From Longimicrobiaceae bacterium (lineage in GTDB: Bacteria > Gemmatimonadota > Gemmatimonadetes > Longimicrobiales > Longimicrobiaceae): a stretch of DNA of 35,477 nt. Numbering within the stretch: position 1 is the stretch's first letter; each line of letters starts with the position of its first letter. Positions 17,483 through 25,633 of this stretch are shown here, one piece after another. The position numbers and the translations under genes are program-made. Under the pieces are notes generated by a model. The model worked only from the letters and a program-made list of their open reading frames with translations, was not told the DNA's origin and ran no database searches. The stretch spans positions 1 to 35,477 of the forward strand of contig DASYWD010000180.1 in NCBI GenBank assembly GCA_035936415.1. Direction: 5' to 3'.

Positions 17483-17557
17483 GGAATGTAGAATGTAGAA
17501 ACAACGGCCGGCGCTCCGGGTACCTCTTCTTCATTCTTCCTTCTCGACTCTGCATTC
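17470..17557. repeat. Inverted heptamer-repeat element between ubiX and the phosphodiesterase gene
   Basis: Left arm 17470-17497: four exact tandem 7-mers GAATGCA, GAATGAG, GAATGTA, GAATGTA. Right arm 17523-17557, read on the minus strand: GAATGCA, GAGTCGA, GAAGGAA, GAATGAA, GAAGAGG, also in 7-base steps. The two ends are inverted copies of GAATGCA. A GC-rich centre (17498-17522) separates them. The element is AT-richer than its surroundings, covers the ubiX stop codon, and ends two bases before the next ATG. Confidence 0.7.
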
Positions 17558-17558
17558 C

Positions 17559-18032
17559 ATGAAGGTCGGCATCATCTCCGACACCCACGGCCTCCTCCGG
17601 CCCGAGGTGTTCTCGGTCTTCGAGGGCGTCGAGCACATCCTGCACGCGGGGGACGTGGGCCCCGTGGACCTGCTCGTCGAGCTGGAGGCGATCGCGCCGG
17701 TCACGGCGGTCTGGGGGAACACGGACGGGTGGGAGGTGCACGGGAGGGTGCCGGAGGTGGCGCGCGTGGAGCTGGCCGGGGTCCGGGTGACGGTCGTGCA
17801 CGGGATGCAGGTGGGGTCGCCCACCCCGGCGAAGGTCGCCGCAGCGTACCCCGGCGCCGACCTGGTGGTTTTCGGGCACTCGCACCGGGCGGTCGTCGAG
17901 CAGGTGGGGGGCGTGCTGGCGGTGAACCCGGGGAGCGCGGGGCCGCGCCGCTTCCGCGACCCGGTCACGGTGGCGCTCGCGGAGCTGTCTCCCGGACGGA
18001 CGTCCGCACGGCTGGTGGAGCTGGAGGTCTGA
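17559..18032 (+). CDS. YfcE/MJ0936-family metallophosphodiesterase
   Basis: Small cytoplasmic calcineurin-like phosphodiesterase, 157 residues, the normal length for this family. The metal sites are all present: SDTHG (D8, H10), GDVG (D32), WGNTDGW, VVHGM and FGHSHRA. Family members hydrolyse phosphodiesters with Mn2+ in vitro; the physiological substrate is usually unknown. It lies downstream of the quinone genes behind the heptamer-repeat element, whose right end provides the bases immediately before the start codon. No clear ribosome site is seen apart from the purine-poor element sequence. It may share the quinone operon transcript, but a functional link to it is not evident. Confidence 0.88.
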   Translation: MKVGIISDTHGLLRPEVFSVFEGVEHILHAGDVGPVDLLVELEAIAPVTAVWGNTDGWEVHGRVPEVARVELAGVRVTVVHGMQVGSPTPAKVAAAYPGADLVVFGHSHRAVVEQVGGVLAVNPGSAGPRRFRDPVTVALAELSPGRTSARLVELEV

Positions 18033-18100
18033 TTCCCGGCCGGCGCCCCGCGAGCGGAGCGCCGGTGCACTTTCGCGGGTACCCTGACGGTGAGGAGTGG

Positions 18101-19678
18101 ATGAATCGTATCTCGTGGGTCGGGAGGGCCGCGGCGGCCGCCCTCGTCCTGGCGCCCGTGCAGGGGGCCGCGCAGACGTTCGCGACGGAGAGCCCCGTGC
18201 TCCGGGCCATCTGGAACGTGGGGACCCGCGACTCGCAGCTGGAGCGGCTCGCGCAGACGCTGCTGGACTCGATCGGGCCGCGGCTCACCGGGACGCCGCA
18301 GCAGAAGCTGGCGAGCGACTGGGCCATCGCGCAGTACCGCGCCTGGGGGATTCCGGCGCGCGCGGAGCAGTACGGCACCTGGCGGGGATGGAGCCGCGGG
18401 ATCACGCACGTGGACCTGGTGGAGCCGCGCGTCCGCTCGCTGGAGGGGACGATGCTCGCCTGGAGCCCCGGCACCGGGGGGCGGCCGGTGCAGGCGCCGG
18501 CCGTGGTCCTCCCGGACGTGCAGACCAAGGAGGAGTTCGAGGCGTGGCTCCCGCAGGCGCGCGGCAAGCACGTGCTGGTCTCCTTCCCCCAGCCCACCTG
18601 CCGCCCGGACGACAGCTGGGCGCGCTGGGCCACGGAAGAGACGCTGGAGCGGATGCTGCGCGAGCGAGCGGCCGCCGCGCAGGCCTGGACCCAGCGCGTC
18701 GCGCGCACCGGGCTCACCACGAGGACGCTCCCCGCGCGGCTGGAGGAGGCGGGTGCCGTGGGGGTGATCGCCTCCAACTGGTCGGCCGGCTGGGGCGTCA
18801 ACAAGGTGTTCCAGGCCCGGACGACGCGCGTCCCGCACCTGGACCTGAGCTGCGAGGACTACGGGCTGGTGTACCGCCTGGCCGCCAACGGCCAGGGGCC
18901 GGTGCTCCGGGTGGCGGCGGAGTCGCAGGACCTGGGCGAGGTCCCGGTCTTCAACATCATCGCCGAGATCCGCGGCCGGGAGAAGCCGAACGAGTACGTG
19001 GTGCTCTCGGCGCACTTCGACTCGTGGGACGGCGCTCCGGGCGCGACGGACAACGGCACCGGGACGGTCACCATGATGGAGGCCATGCGCATCCTCAAGG
19101 AGGTCTACCCGAACCCGAAGCGCACGATCCTGGTGGGGCACTGGAACGGCGAGGAGCAGGGGCTCAACGGCTCGCGCGCCTTCGCCGCGGACAACCCGAA
19201 GGTGGTGCGCGGGCTGCAGGTGCTCCTGAACCAGGACAACGGCACCGGGCGCGTCGCCGCGATCTCGATGATGGGCTTCGCCGACGCCGAGCCGTACTTC
19301 GGCCGCTGGCTGGCGCGGATCCCCACGGAGATCACGCGGCACATCACCCTGGAGGCGCCGGGGACGCCGTCGTCCGGGGGGAGCGACCACGCGTCCTTCC
19401 TCTGCCACGGGGCGCCGGCGTTCGCGCTCTCGTCGCTGAACTGGGACTACACCAACTACACCTGGCACACCAACCGCGACACGTACGACAAGATCTCCTT
19501 CGACGACGTGCGCAACAACGCCATCCTCACGGCGATGCTGGCGTACCTGGCCTCCGAGGAGCCCACGCGGATCCCGCGCGACCGCCGCGTCGTGAGCCCC
19601 GCGAACGCGCGGGGCGCCCCGGGCGCCTGGCCCACCTGCCGGCAGCCGGCGCGCGCCTCGTCCCAGAGCGACCGGTGA
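18101..19678 (+). CDS. M28-family zinc aminopeptidase-like exported protein
   Basis: A 525-residue exported metallopeptidase. Signal peptide about 1-25, ending GAAQ. An N-terminal region with an inserted PA-like domain (about 125-260, VLVSFPQPTC and AGAVGVIASNW) precedes the M28 catalytic domain (about 280-500). All expected zinc and catalytic residues are visible: H305 (SAHFDSWDG), D317 (TDNGTG), E351 and E352 (NGEEQG), D379 (NQDNG) and H456 (WHTNRDTYDKI). The substrate is probably peptides in the periplasm or medium. The ATG follows GAGGAG. It is the last plus-strand gene before the strong hairpin at 19716. An Arg/Ala-rich tail closes the protein. Confidence 0.9.
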   Translation: MNRISWVGRAAAAALVLAPVQGAAQTFATESPVLRAIWNVGTRDSQLERLAQTLLDSIGPRLTGTPQQKLASDWAIAQYRAWGIPARAEQYGTWRGWSRGITHVDLVEPRVRSLEGTMLAWSPGTGGRPVQAPAVVLPDVQTKEEFEAWLPQARGKHVLVSFPQPTCRPDDSWARWATEETLERMLRERAAAAQAWTQRVARTGLTTRTLPARLEEAGAVGVIASNWSAGWGVNKVFQARTTRVPHLDLSCEDYGLVYRLAANGQGPVLRVAAESQDLGEVPVFNIIAEIRGREKPNEYVVLSAHFDSWDGAPGATDNGTGTVTMMEAMRILKEVYPNPKRTILVGHWNGEEQGLNGSRAFAADNPKVVRGLQVLLNQDNGTGRVAAISMMGFADAEPYFGRWLARIPTEITRHITLEAPGTPSSGGSDHASFLCHGAPAFALSSLNWDYTNYTWHTNRDTYDKISFDDVRNNAILTAMLAYLASEEPTRIPRDRRVVSPANARGAPGAWPTCRQPARASSQSDR

Positions 19679-19715
19679 TTCACCCGGCGTAGGCCGCTCC
19701 GGGAGCCGCGGGTAC

Positions 19716-19754
19716 GACGAAGCCCCTCCCCCGCGCCGGGGGAGGGGCTTCGTC
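19716..19754. terminator. Strong bidirectional hairpin terminator
   Basis: Perfect 17-bp stem (GACGAAGCCCCTCCCCC, 19716-19732, with its complement 19738-19754) and a 5-base loop, between the ends of the M28 peptidase gene and the convergent phosphoesterase-like gene. It lacks a long U-tract but is very stable. Confidence 0.75.
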
Positions 19755-19797
19755 ACGTCGGTCCCCGTCTCCTGCCTTCCGCACCTCGCACTCCCCC

Positions 19798-20844
19798 TCA
19801 CCCCCCCGTCGTGTCCGGCGGCGCCGCGCTGTCCGTCTGCTGCCCGTACACCTGCAGGAGGCTGTCGATGGAGGGTCGGGCTGCCGCGGGCGCCTCTTCC
19901 GCGGCCTCGCTCGCGGGGCGGCGGAGGGTGACGAGCGCCACCTCGGGCGGGGCGCCGAGGCGCACCGGGACGAAGCTGTAGCCCACGCCGCAGGTGATGA
20001 AGAGGCCGTTGCCGTCCACGCGGTACAGGCGGTCCTCGCCGGGGATGCGGCCCCCGGGGAGCTGCTCGGAGTTGACCCAGGAGAGCCGCGGGGAGCCGGG
20101 GACCTCCACCCGGCCGCAGAAGGTGTTGCCGGCCAGGACCAGCGGGTACGCGCTGTCGGGGGCGGCGAGCACCCCGGCGGGGAGGTGCGAGAGGAGGATC
20201 GGGGTGGAGCCGGCGCGCGGGATCGCGCTGAAGATCTCGGCCTGCCGCCACGCCGGGCGCCGGGGGACGAACGGGTCGATCCCGGCGATGTAGATGGTGT
20301 CGCTGCCGCGGACCACCCGGCCGCGCTCGTTCTCCAGCACCACGATCCCGTTGTCGTGCAGCACCTGGCGGAGGCGGATGGCGGCGCTGTCCGGCTCCGA
20401 GCTGGGGCCGTCGCCGGGGTCGCGCTTGTCGCGGTCGCCGAGGACCGCCATGACGGTGCGGCCGCGGAGCGGGGCGAGCACGCGGCCGAGCTCGTCCAGC
20501 CGGTCGCCGCGGGCGACGTAGTCGCCCAGGAGCACCACCACGTCCGGGCGCAGGGCGATCGCCCGCCGCACCGCGGCCTCTGCGACGCGCGCGTTGTCCT
20601 CCCACAGGCCGAGCTGGAAGTCGGAGAGCGCCGCGACCCTCATCCCGTCGAACGCCTCCGGGAGGCCCGGGACCTCCACCTCGACCGGGACGACGCGCAG
20701 GTTCTCGGCGGCGGTGGCGCCGTAGAGCGAGTCCGCTCCGGAGTCCTGGCCCACCAGCGTGGACTCCGGCTCTTTCAGGCGGTCGCCGCAGGCGGCGAGG
20801 GCGAGCAGCAGAAGGGCGCAAAGCGGGGAGCGGGTGCTCCGCAT
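19798..20844 (-). CDS. Metallophosphoesterase-fold lipoprotein with altered metal ligands
   Basis: A 348-residue predicted lipoprotein: signal peptide with lipobox LAAC (C19), then a calcineurin-like phosphoesterase domain (about 65-300). Some motifs are intact: SD at 75, LLGDYV and ILLSHLP. Others are changed: D-x-H reads DFQ (Q77), GNHD reads GDRD, and GHTHGG reads GNTFCG. Two or three of the usual metal-binding His/Asn are therefore missing, so activity may be altered or lost. The C-terminus is acidic and Pro/Ala-rich. The ATG at 20844 gives the signal peptide and has GGAGA upstream; the same frame is open far upstream but without sense. It lies downstream of the UvrC-like gene with an 86-base gap. 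Confidence 0.8.
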   Translation of the reverse strand: MRSTRSPLCALLLLALAACGDRLKEPESTLVGQDSGADSLYGATAAENLRVVPVEVEVPGLPEAFDGMRVAALSDFQLGLWEDNARVAEAAVRRAIALRPDVVVLLGDYVARGDRLDELGRVLAPLRGRTVMAVLGDRDKRDPGDGPSSEPDSAAIRLRQVLHDNGIVVLENERGRVVRGSDTIYIAGIDPFVPRRPAWRQAEIFSAIPRAGSTPILLSHLPAGVLAAPDSAYPLVLAGNTFCGRVEVPGSPRLSWVNSEQLPGGRIPGEDRLYRVDGNGLFITCGVGYSFVPVRLGAPPEVALVTLRRPASEAAEEAPAAARPSIDSLLQVYGQQTDSAAPPDTTGG

Positions 20845-20930
20845 CGGTCTCGTCTCCGGGATCGGGCTGAGGGGGCGCGGTCCGCGCGTCGGCTCGCGCC
20901 CCCCGGCGCAACGCACGTGCCGGGCCGCGG

Positions 20931-22010
20931 CTACGCACTGCGGGGGAGCGCCGCCGCCCGCGCGGGCGGGACGGTGCGCTCCAGCTCCTCCGGGTGCGCG
21001 CGGAACCAGCGCGCGACGAGGAGAATCTCGTCGACCTGGTGCTTCGCCACCAGGGCCCCCTCGCACTCCGGGCGGGCGAAGTGCGCCGCTGCCACGCGCG
21101 CCAGGGCGCGCCGCTCGGCCGCCGTGCGCGGGGCGGGGGCCACCTCCCGGACCGTTCCCCGGCGCACCACGTACACCCGGTCGTCGCCGTCCGCGCCGGG
21201 GACGTGGTACAGGAAGCTCAGGTTCTCCAGCGCCTCGCGGAGCCGGCCGAACTCGTCGCGCAGCGCCTCCAGGCGGTGCATCCGGTCGCGGACGGAGGCG
21301 GCGTACTCGAACTCCCAGCGCTCCGCCGCGGCGATCATCCGCTCGTTCAGCCAGCGCAGCGGCTCGTCGGCGTCGCCGTTCAGGAAGGCGCGGGCCAGCT
21401 CCACCCGGCCGCGGTAGTCGTCCTGGGTGCACAGGGCGGCGCACGGCCCGCAGCAGAGCTTCAGCTCCCACCGGTGGCACCGCGGGGTGCGGTCCACCGC
21501 GAAGAGCTCGGACTGGTCGGCGAAGTGGATGGGGGTGGAGACGGGGCAGTCGCGCAGCCCCAGCAGGTCGTTCAGCTCGCGGACCGCCTCGGCGATGCGG
21601 CGCCCGCCGCGGAAGGGGCCGTAGTAGGTGGCGGCGTCGTCTGAGACGCCGTGCACCACGAACAGCTTGGGCGCGGGGCCGCCGGTGAGCTTGAGGAAGG
21701 AGTAGCGCCCGTCGCGCTTGTGCTGGACGTTGTGGCGCGGCCGGAAGCGCTTGATCAGCTCCAGCTCGCGCAGGAGCGCGGCGAACTCGCTGGGGTCGTA
21801 CTCCCACGCGATGGTGTGCGCGTCGCCGACGATCCGGTGCGCCTTCTCGCCCTCCCTGGCGCGGAGGTAGGAGAGGAGCCGGGTGCGGACCTGCTTGGAC
21901 TTGCCGACGTACAGCACCTCGCCGTCCTCGGCCAGCATCCGGTAGGTGCCGGGGAGGTTGCGGGCGTCGCGGATCTGCTCGCGGAGCGCGGCGTGTCGCG
22001 TGGGGGGCAC
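20931..22010 (-). CDS. Truncated UvrC-like GIY-YIG nuclease with UVR motif
   Basis: Resembles only the N-terminal half of excinuclease subunit UvrC, about 359 residues against roughly 600 for UvrC. The GIY-YIG domain (about 15-95) has PGTYRMLAEDGEVLYVGKSK and the acidic helix EFAALLRELELIKRF. It then has a cysteine cluster (CCGPCAALC, about 170) and a UVR motif (about 205-240). The C-terminal RNase H-like nuclease and helix-hairpin-helix domains are absent, as in Cho-like proteins, so it could make only the 3'-type incision. The start is uncertain: GTG at 22010 fits the family start but has no clear ribosome site. mutM, another repair gene, lies two genes upstream. Confidence 0.85.
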   Translation of the reverse strand: MPPTRHAALREQIRDARNLPGTYRMLAEDGEVLYVGKSKQVRTRLLSYLRAREGEKAHRIVGDAHTIAWEYDPSEFAALLRELELIKRFRPRHNVQHKRDGRYSFLKLTGGPAPKLFVVHGVSDDAATYYGPFRGGRRIAEAVRELNDLLGLRDCPVSTPIHFADQSELFAVDRTPRCHRWELKLCCGPCAALCTQDDYRGRVELARAFLNGDADEPLRWLNERMIAAAERWEFEYAASVRDRMHRLEALRDEFGRLREALENLSFLYHVPGADGDDRVYVVRRGTVREVAPAPRTAAERRALARVAAAHFARPECEGALVAKHQVDEILLVARWFRAHPEELERTVPPARAAALPRSA

Positions 22011-22086
22011 GGCGGGGGTGGTGGGCCGGTGAAGAAAAACCGAACCCCGACAAGATACTGCGGCGGAAGATCTTGCGGAAGTGCGG

Positions 22087-23220
22087 CTACGCCGTGTGCA
22101 CGATCTCCTCCAGCGAGGCGGCGAGCTCACCGAAGTCGAAGGGCTTGGGGAGGATGCGGACGCCGGTGCGGAGGGCCGCCTCGTACACCGCGTCGCCGGG
22201 GCCGGCGCCGCTCAGGAAGACGACGCGGTCGGCAAGCGGCGGGATCTGCTCGCGCAGCAGGCTCCAGACCTCCACTCCGCTGCGGGCTCCCAGGTTCAGG
22301 TCCAGGAGCACGGCGTCGGGGACGCTGCGGATCACCGCGTTCAGGATCTGCTCTTCGCCCCCGGCTTCCGGACCCAGCTCCACCACCTCGGCGCCCACCC
22401 GGCGGAGCAGGCGTCCCAGGGCGCTGCGCACGTCCACGTTGTCGTCCAGCACCAGCACCCGCTTGCCGGCGAGCGCGGCGGGCCGCGGTGTCGACGGGCC
22501 CGGACCGGAGCCGGGCGAGCCCCCGGGGAGGAAGATCTCGAAGCGGGCGCCGCCGAGCCGCGATCCCGCGGTGCACCGCACCCGGCCGCCGAGCTGGCGC
22601 ACCGTCCACGCCACCGAGCTGAGGCCGAGCCCCGTACCCCCGGGGTCGCCGCGGAAGAGGGGACGGAAGAGCGCCTCGCGGTTCTCGGGGCGGATCCCGG
22701 CGCCGTCGTCCTCGACGGCGACCACCACTCCGCGGCCCCCTTCGCCGGGCTCGAGGGTGACCTCGATGCGGTGGGCGGCGTGCCGGGCGGCGTTCGCGAG
22801 GAGGTTCGAGACGGCGCGGTACAGGAAGGAGGCGCGCCCCGGCACCACGGCGCGCGCGGGGAGGGAGGAGCTCATCCGGATCTCCACCGGACGGCAGATC
22901 TCGATCGTGCGCCGGATGGCGCGCTCCGCCACCACCTCGGGCTGCATCCCCATCTCGGGGGTGAGGGCCTCGTCGCGGAGCGTCGCCAGCACGTCCCGGA
23001 GCATGGCGCCGAGCTCGCCGCATCCGTCCGCGGCCCGCTCCAGCTCCGCCACGGGCGTGCGGCCGCTGCGGGCGCCGCCCAGCGCGAGGCGGAGCCGCCC
23101 GTCCAGGACGGAGACGAGGTTCGCCATGTCGTGGATCAGCTCGCCCGCGACCTGGCCGAGCGACGCGAGCGTCTCCTCGGCCGCGGCCGGTTCGGGGCCG
23201 TCCGGCTGCGGGGTGGTCAT
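22087..23220 (-). CDS. Soluble hybrid histidine kinase with C-terminal receiver domain
   Basis: A 377-residue cytoplasmic signalling protein with no membrane or sensor domain. The dimerisation region holds ELIHDMAN with probable phospho-His H30. The ATPase domain (about 115-240) shows NLLANAARHA (N box), EDDGAGI (G1) and GTGLGLSS (G2). After a Gly/Pro linker comes a receiver domain (about 258-370) with VLVLDDN, LLDLNL (phospho-Asp) and the conserved Lys in LPKPFDF. The signal input is unknown; it may come through a partner protein or small molecule. The ATG has GGAGGAG upstream. It lies in a minus-strand run between mutM and the UvrC-like gene, with no obvious target gene nearby. Confidence 0.88.
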   Translation of the reverse strand: MTTPQPDGPEPAAAEETLASLGQVAGELIHDMANLVSVLDGRLRLALGGARSGRTPVAELERAADGCGELGAMLRDVLATLRDEALTPEMGMQPEVVAERAIRRTIEICRPVEIRMSSSLPARAVVPGRASFLYRAVSNLLANAARHAAHRIEVTLEPGEGGRGVVVAVEDDGAGIRPENREALFRPLFRGDPGGTGLGLSSVAWTVRQLGGRVRCTAGSRLGGARFEIFLPGGSPGSGPGPSTPRPAALAGKRVLVLDDNVDVRSALGRLLRRVGAEVVELGPEAGGEEQILNAVIRSVPDAVLLDLNLGARSGVEVWSLLREQIPPLADRVVFLSGAGPGDAVYEAALRTGVRILPKPFDFGELAASLEEIVHTA

Positions 23221-23431
23221 GGCGCACTCCTCCGCGCGCGTGTGGGGGAGGTGGATCACTGCGATTCTTTGCGCGGGTGCTCGTCCGGCGGAGGCCAGCC
23301 AGCGGCCCCTCCGAGGAGGGCCGGGCGCACGGCTGCTGCTGCAGCGAGGTGTCTTGAAAGGTACGTGGGCCGGCGCAATCGCGCCAGTCATGTTCGGGAA
23401 ATGAGCGCTTGCAGTATGCCCTCTGTAGTCG
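23221..23431. other. Intergenic gap between mutM and the histidine kinase gene
   Basis: A 211-base stretch with no open frame that looks coding. It carries two weak GC-rich palindromes (about 23309-23331, and GGCGC...GCGCC near 23371). A separate promoter for the kinase gene is possible but no clear -35/-10 pair was found. Confidence 0.3.
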
Positions 23432-24247
23432 TTACTGCTGACAGCGGGCGCAGAAGAAGGTGGAGCGCCCTCCCTGCACGATCCGCGCGAGCGGGGTCCC
23501 GCAGGTGGGGCACGGCTCGCCCTCGCGGTCGTAGACGCGCAGCCGGGTGGCGAACTCTCCCCGCTCGCCGCTCGCGTCACGGTAGTCGAGGAGGGTGGTC
23601 CCGCGAAAGTCGACGGCCTCCTGGAGCACCTCCCGGACCGCCTCCACCACACGCGCCGCCTCGTCCGGCCCGAGCGTGTTCGCCGGCCGCCGCGGATCGA
23701 CCTTCGCGCGGAAGAGCGCCTCGCTGGCGTAGATGTTCCCCACGCCCACCACGCGCCGCTGGTCCATCAGCCACGTCTTGACGGCGACTCGCGAGCGCTG
23801 TGCGTTCCGGTGCAGCCACTCCGGGGTGAAGTCGCCCGAGAGCGGCTCCACGCCCAGCTCCTCCTCGCGCCGCGCCCACCCTTCGTCCGTGTAGCGCTGC
23901 AGGCAGCCGAAGCGCCGCACGTCGTGGTACGCCAGCTCCCGTCCGTCCTCCAGGGGGAAGCGCACCCCCGGGTGCGTCGGCGCCGCGTCCCCCTCTCCGA
24001 GCACCAGCAGCCGCCCGGTCATTCCCAGGTTCACCACCAGGAGCCCCCGGTCCAGGTGGAGAAGGATGTTCTTCGCCCGCCGCGCCACCGCCTCCACCCT
24101 CGCCCCGCGCAGCCCCGCCGCGAACTCCGCGGCCCCCTCGCCGCCGATCAGGTCCGCGTGGAGTACCTCCACGTCGCGGATGGTGGCGCCGGGGAGGAGG
24201 CGGGCGAGGTCGCGGACGATGGTCTCGACTTCGGGGAGCTCAGGCAC
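23432..24247 (-). CDS. mutM: Formamidopyrimidine-DNA glycosylase
   Basis: Removes 8-oxoguanine and ring-opened purines from DNA and cuts the abasic site. The protein has 271 residues, the normal size. The N-terminus PELPEVETI carries the catalytic Pro2 and Glu3. GVGNIYASEALF is the helix-two-turn-helix region, and the C-terminal zinc finger has CPTC and CARC with RSTFFC between them. The start is GTG with GGAGGGAGGG at a good distance. It overlaps the purD gene end by 8 bases, so the two are probably co-transcribed from upstream of purD. The DNA-repair link continues with the UvrC-like gene further downstream. Confidence 0.97.
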   Translation of the reverse strand: MPELPEVETIVRDLARLLPGATIRDVEVLHADLIGGEGAAEFAAGLRGARVEAVARRAKNILLHLDRGLLVVNLGMTGRLLVLGEGDAAPTHPGVRFPLEDGRELAYHDVRRFGCLQRYTDEGWARREEELGVEPLSGDFTPEWLHRNAQRSRVAVKTWLMDQRRVVGVGNIYASEALFRAKVDPRRPANTLGPDEAARVVEAVREVLQEAVDFRGTTLLDYRDASGERGEFATRLRVYDREGEPCPTCGTPLARIVQGGRSTFFCARCQQ

Positions 24248-25517
24248 GCCGTCCCTCCCTCCACCCGATGTCGCCCCGGAACTGCTTCCCCTCGAACGCG
24301 ACGCGCTCCGCGGCCCAGCGGCTGCGCGCGGCGGCCTCTGGGACCGTGGGCGCGAGGGCGGTCACGGAGAGCACGCGGCCGCCGGAGGTGAGGAGCGCCC
24401 CGTCCGCCCGCTTCGTGCCGGCGTGGAAGGCCAGGAGGTCGGCGGCGTCCTCCACCTCGGCCGGGATGGTCACCGGGAGGCCGACCCGGTAGTCCCTGGG
24501 GTAGCCGCCGGAGGCGAGCACGGTGGTGGCGGCGGCGCCGGGACGGAAGCGCAGCTCCAACCCCGCGATGGAGCCGCCGTGGGCGATGGCGAGCATCGGC
24601 TCCAGGAGCCCGCTCTCCAGCATGGGGAGCACCACCTGCGTCTCCGGGTCGCCGAAGCGGCAGTTGAACTCCACCACCTTCGGCCCCGCGGGCGTCAGCA
24701 TCAGGCCGACGTAGAGCAGGCCGCGGAAGGGGCGGTCCTCCTTCGCCATGGCGGCGAGGGTGGGGGCGAGGATCTCGCGCGCGACGCGCTCCATCAGCTC
24801 CGGCGTGGCGAGCGAGACGGGGGCGTAGGCGCCCATCCCGCCGGTGTTGGGCCCGGTCTCCCCCTCGCCGACGCGCTTGTGGTCCTGCGCGGGGAGCATG
24901 GGGACGGCGACCTTCCCGTCCGCCAGGGCGAAGACGGACAGCTCCTCGCCGCGCATGAACTCCTCCACCACGATCTCGCTTCCCGCCGAGCCGAAGACGC
25001 CCTCGCCCAGCATCTCGCGGGCGGCGGCCAGCGCCTCCCCGGTCGTGCCGCACACCACCGCGCCCTTGCCGGCCGCGAGGCCGGAGGCCTTGACCACCAG
25101 CGGGGCGCCCTGCTCGCGGATGTACGCTTCCGCGGCCGGGAGCTCGTGGAAGACGTGGAAGGCGGCGGTGGGGATCCCGTGCTTTTGCATGAGACCCTTG
25201 GCGAACGCCTTGGAGCTCTCGATCTCCGCCGCCTTCGCGGTGGGGCCGAACACCGGGAGCCCCCGCATCCCGAAGTGGTCCACGATCCCTTCGGCCAGCG
25301 GCACCTCGGGGCCCACGACAGTGAGGGCAACCTTCTGATTCTCGGCCCATCCCGCGAGCGACTGGAGCTCGTCCGGCTTGAAGGGGAGGTGCTCGGCGAG
25401 CCCCGCCGTCCCGCCGTTCCCGCCGGTGATGAAGAACTCGGCGTCCGGGGCGTCCCGCTTCAGCTTCCAGAGGAGGGCGTGCTCGCGCCCCCCGTTTCCG
25501 ACGATCAGGATCTTCAC
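24240..25517 (-). CDS. purD: Phosphoribosylamine-glycine ligase (GARS)
   Basis: Second step of purine synthesis: joins glycine to phosphoribosylamine with ATP. A 425-residue ATP-grasp enzyme of normal length. It begins KILIVGNGGREHALLWKL, followed by VGPEVPLAEGIVD, the ATP-grasp core (PLVVKASGLAAGKGA), PNTGGMGAYAPVS and the metal-binding VEFNCRFGDPETQ. The start is GTG, fixed by the conserved N-terminus; no clear ribosome site is visible, so initiation may be weak. Its end overlaps the mutM start by 8 bases. No other purine genes are nearby, so the pathway is dispersed in this genome. Confidence 0.97.
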   Translation of the reverse strand: MKILIVGNGGREHALLWKLKRDAPDAEFFITGGNGGTAGLAEHLPFKPDELQSLAGWAENQKVALTVVGPEVPLAEGIVDHFGMRGLPVFGPTAKAAEIESSKAFAKGLMQKHGIPTAAFHVFHELPAAEAYIREQGAPLVVKASGLAAGKGAVVCGTTGEALAAAREMLGEGVFGSAGSEIVVEEFMRGEELSVFALADGKVAVPMLPAQDHKRVGEGETGPNTGGMGAYAPVSLATPELMERVAREILAPTLAAMAKEDRPFRGLLYVGLMLTPAGPKVVEFNCRFGDPETQVVLPMLESGLLEPMLAIAHGGSIAGLELRFRPGAAATTVLASGGYPRDYRVGLPVTIPAEVEDAADLLAFHAGTKRADGALLTSGGRVLSVTALAPTVPEAAARSRWAAERVAFEGKQFRGDIGWREGRRA

Positions 25518-25633
25518 TTGCAGGTATGCGTTCGTGCGTCGTGGGCCCCTCCAACCGCCGCCAACTTCCCTACAGGCGGTCCCGTGCGCAAGGGAGGGCC
25601 TGAGAATTCCTTTGTGACCGCCTGGAGTGTCGC

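Noticed and set aside
17470-17557. CRISPR-like array
   Set aside because: Units are 7 bases with no spacers and are inverted between the arms. No cas gene is nearby.
17531-20938. Long antisense frame across the phosphodiesterase and M28 peptidase genes
   Set aside because: The plus-strand genes have complete catalytic motifs and ribosome sites. The antisense translation is low-complexity with no recognisable domain.
22010-22130. Longer UvrC-like protein starting at the ATG at 22130
   Set aside because: It would overlap the end of the kinase gene and add about 40 Ser/Arg-rich residues without family similarity.
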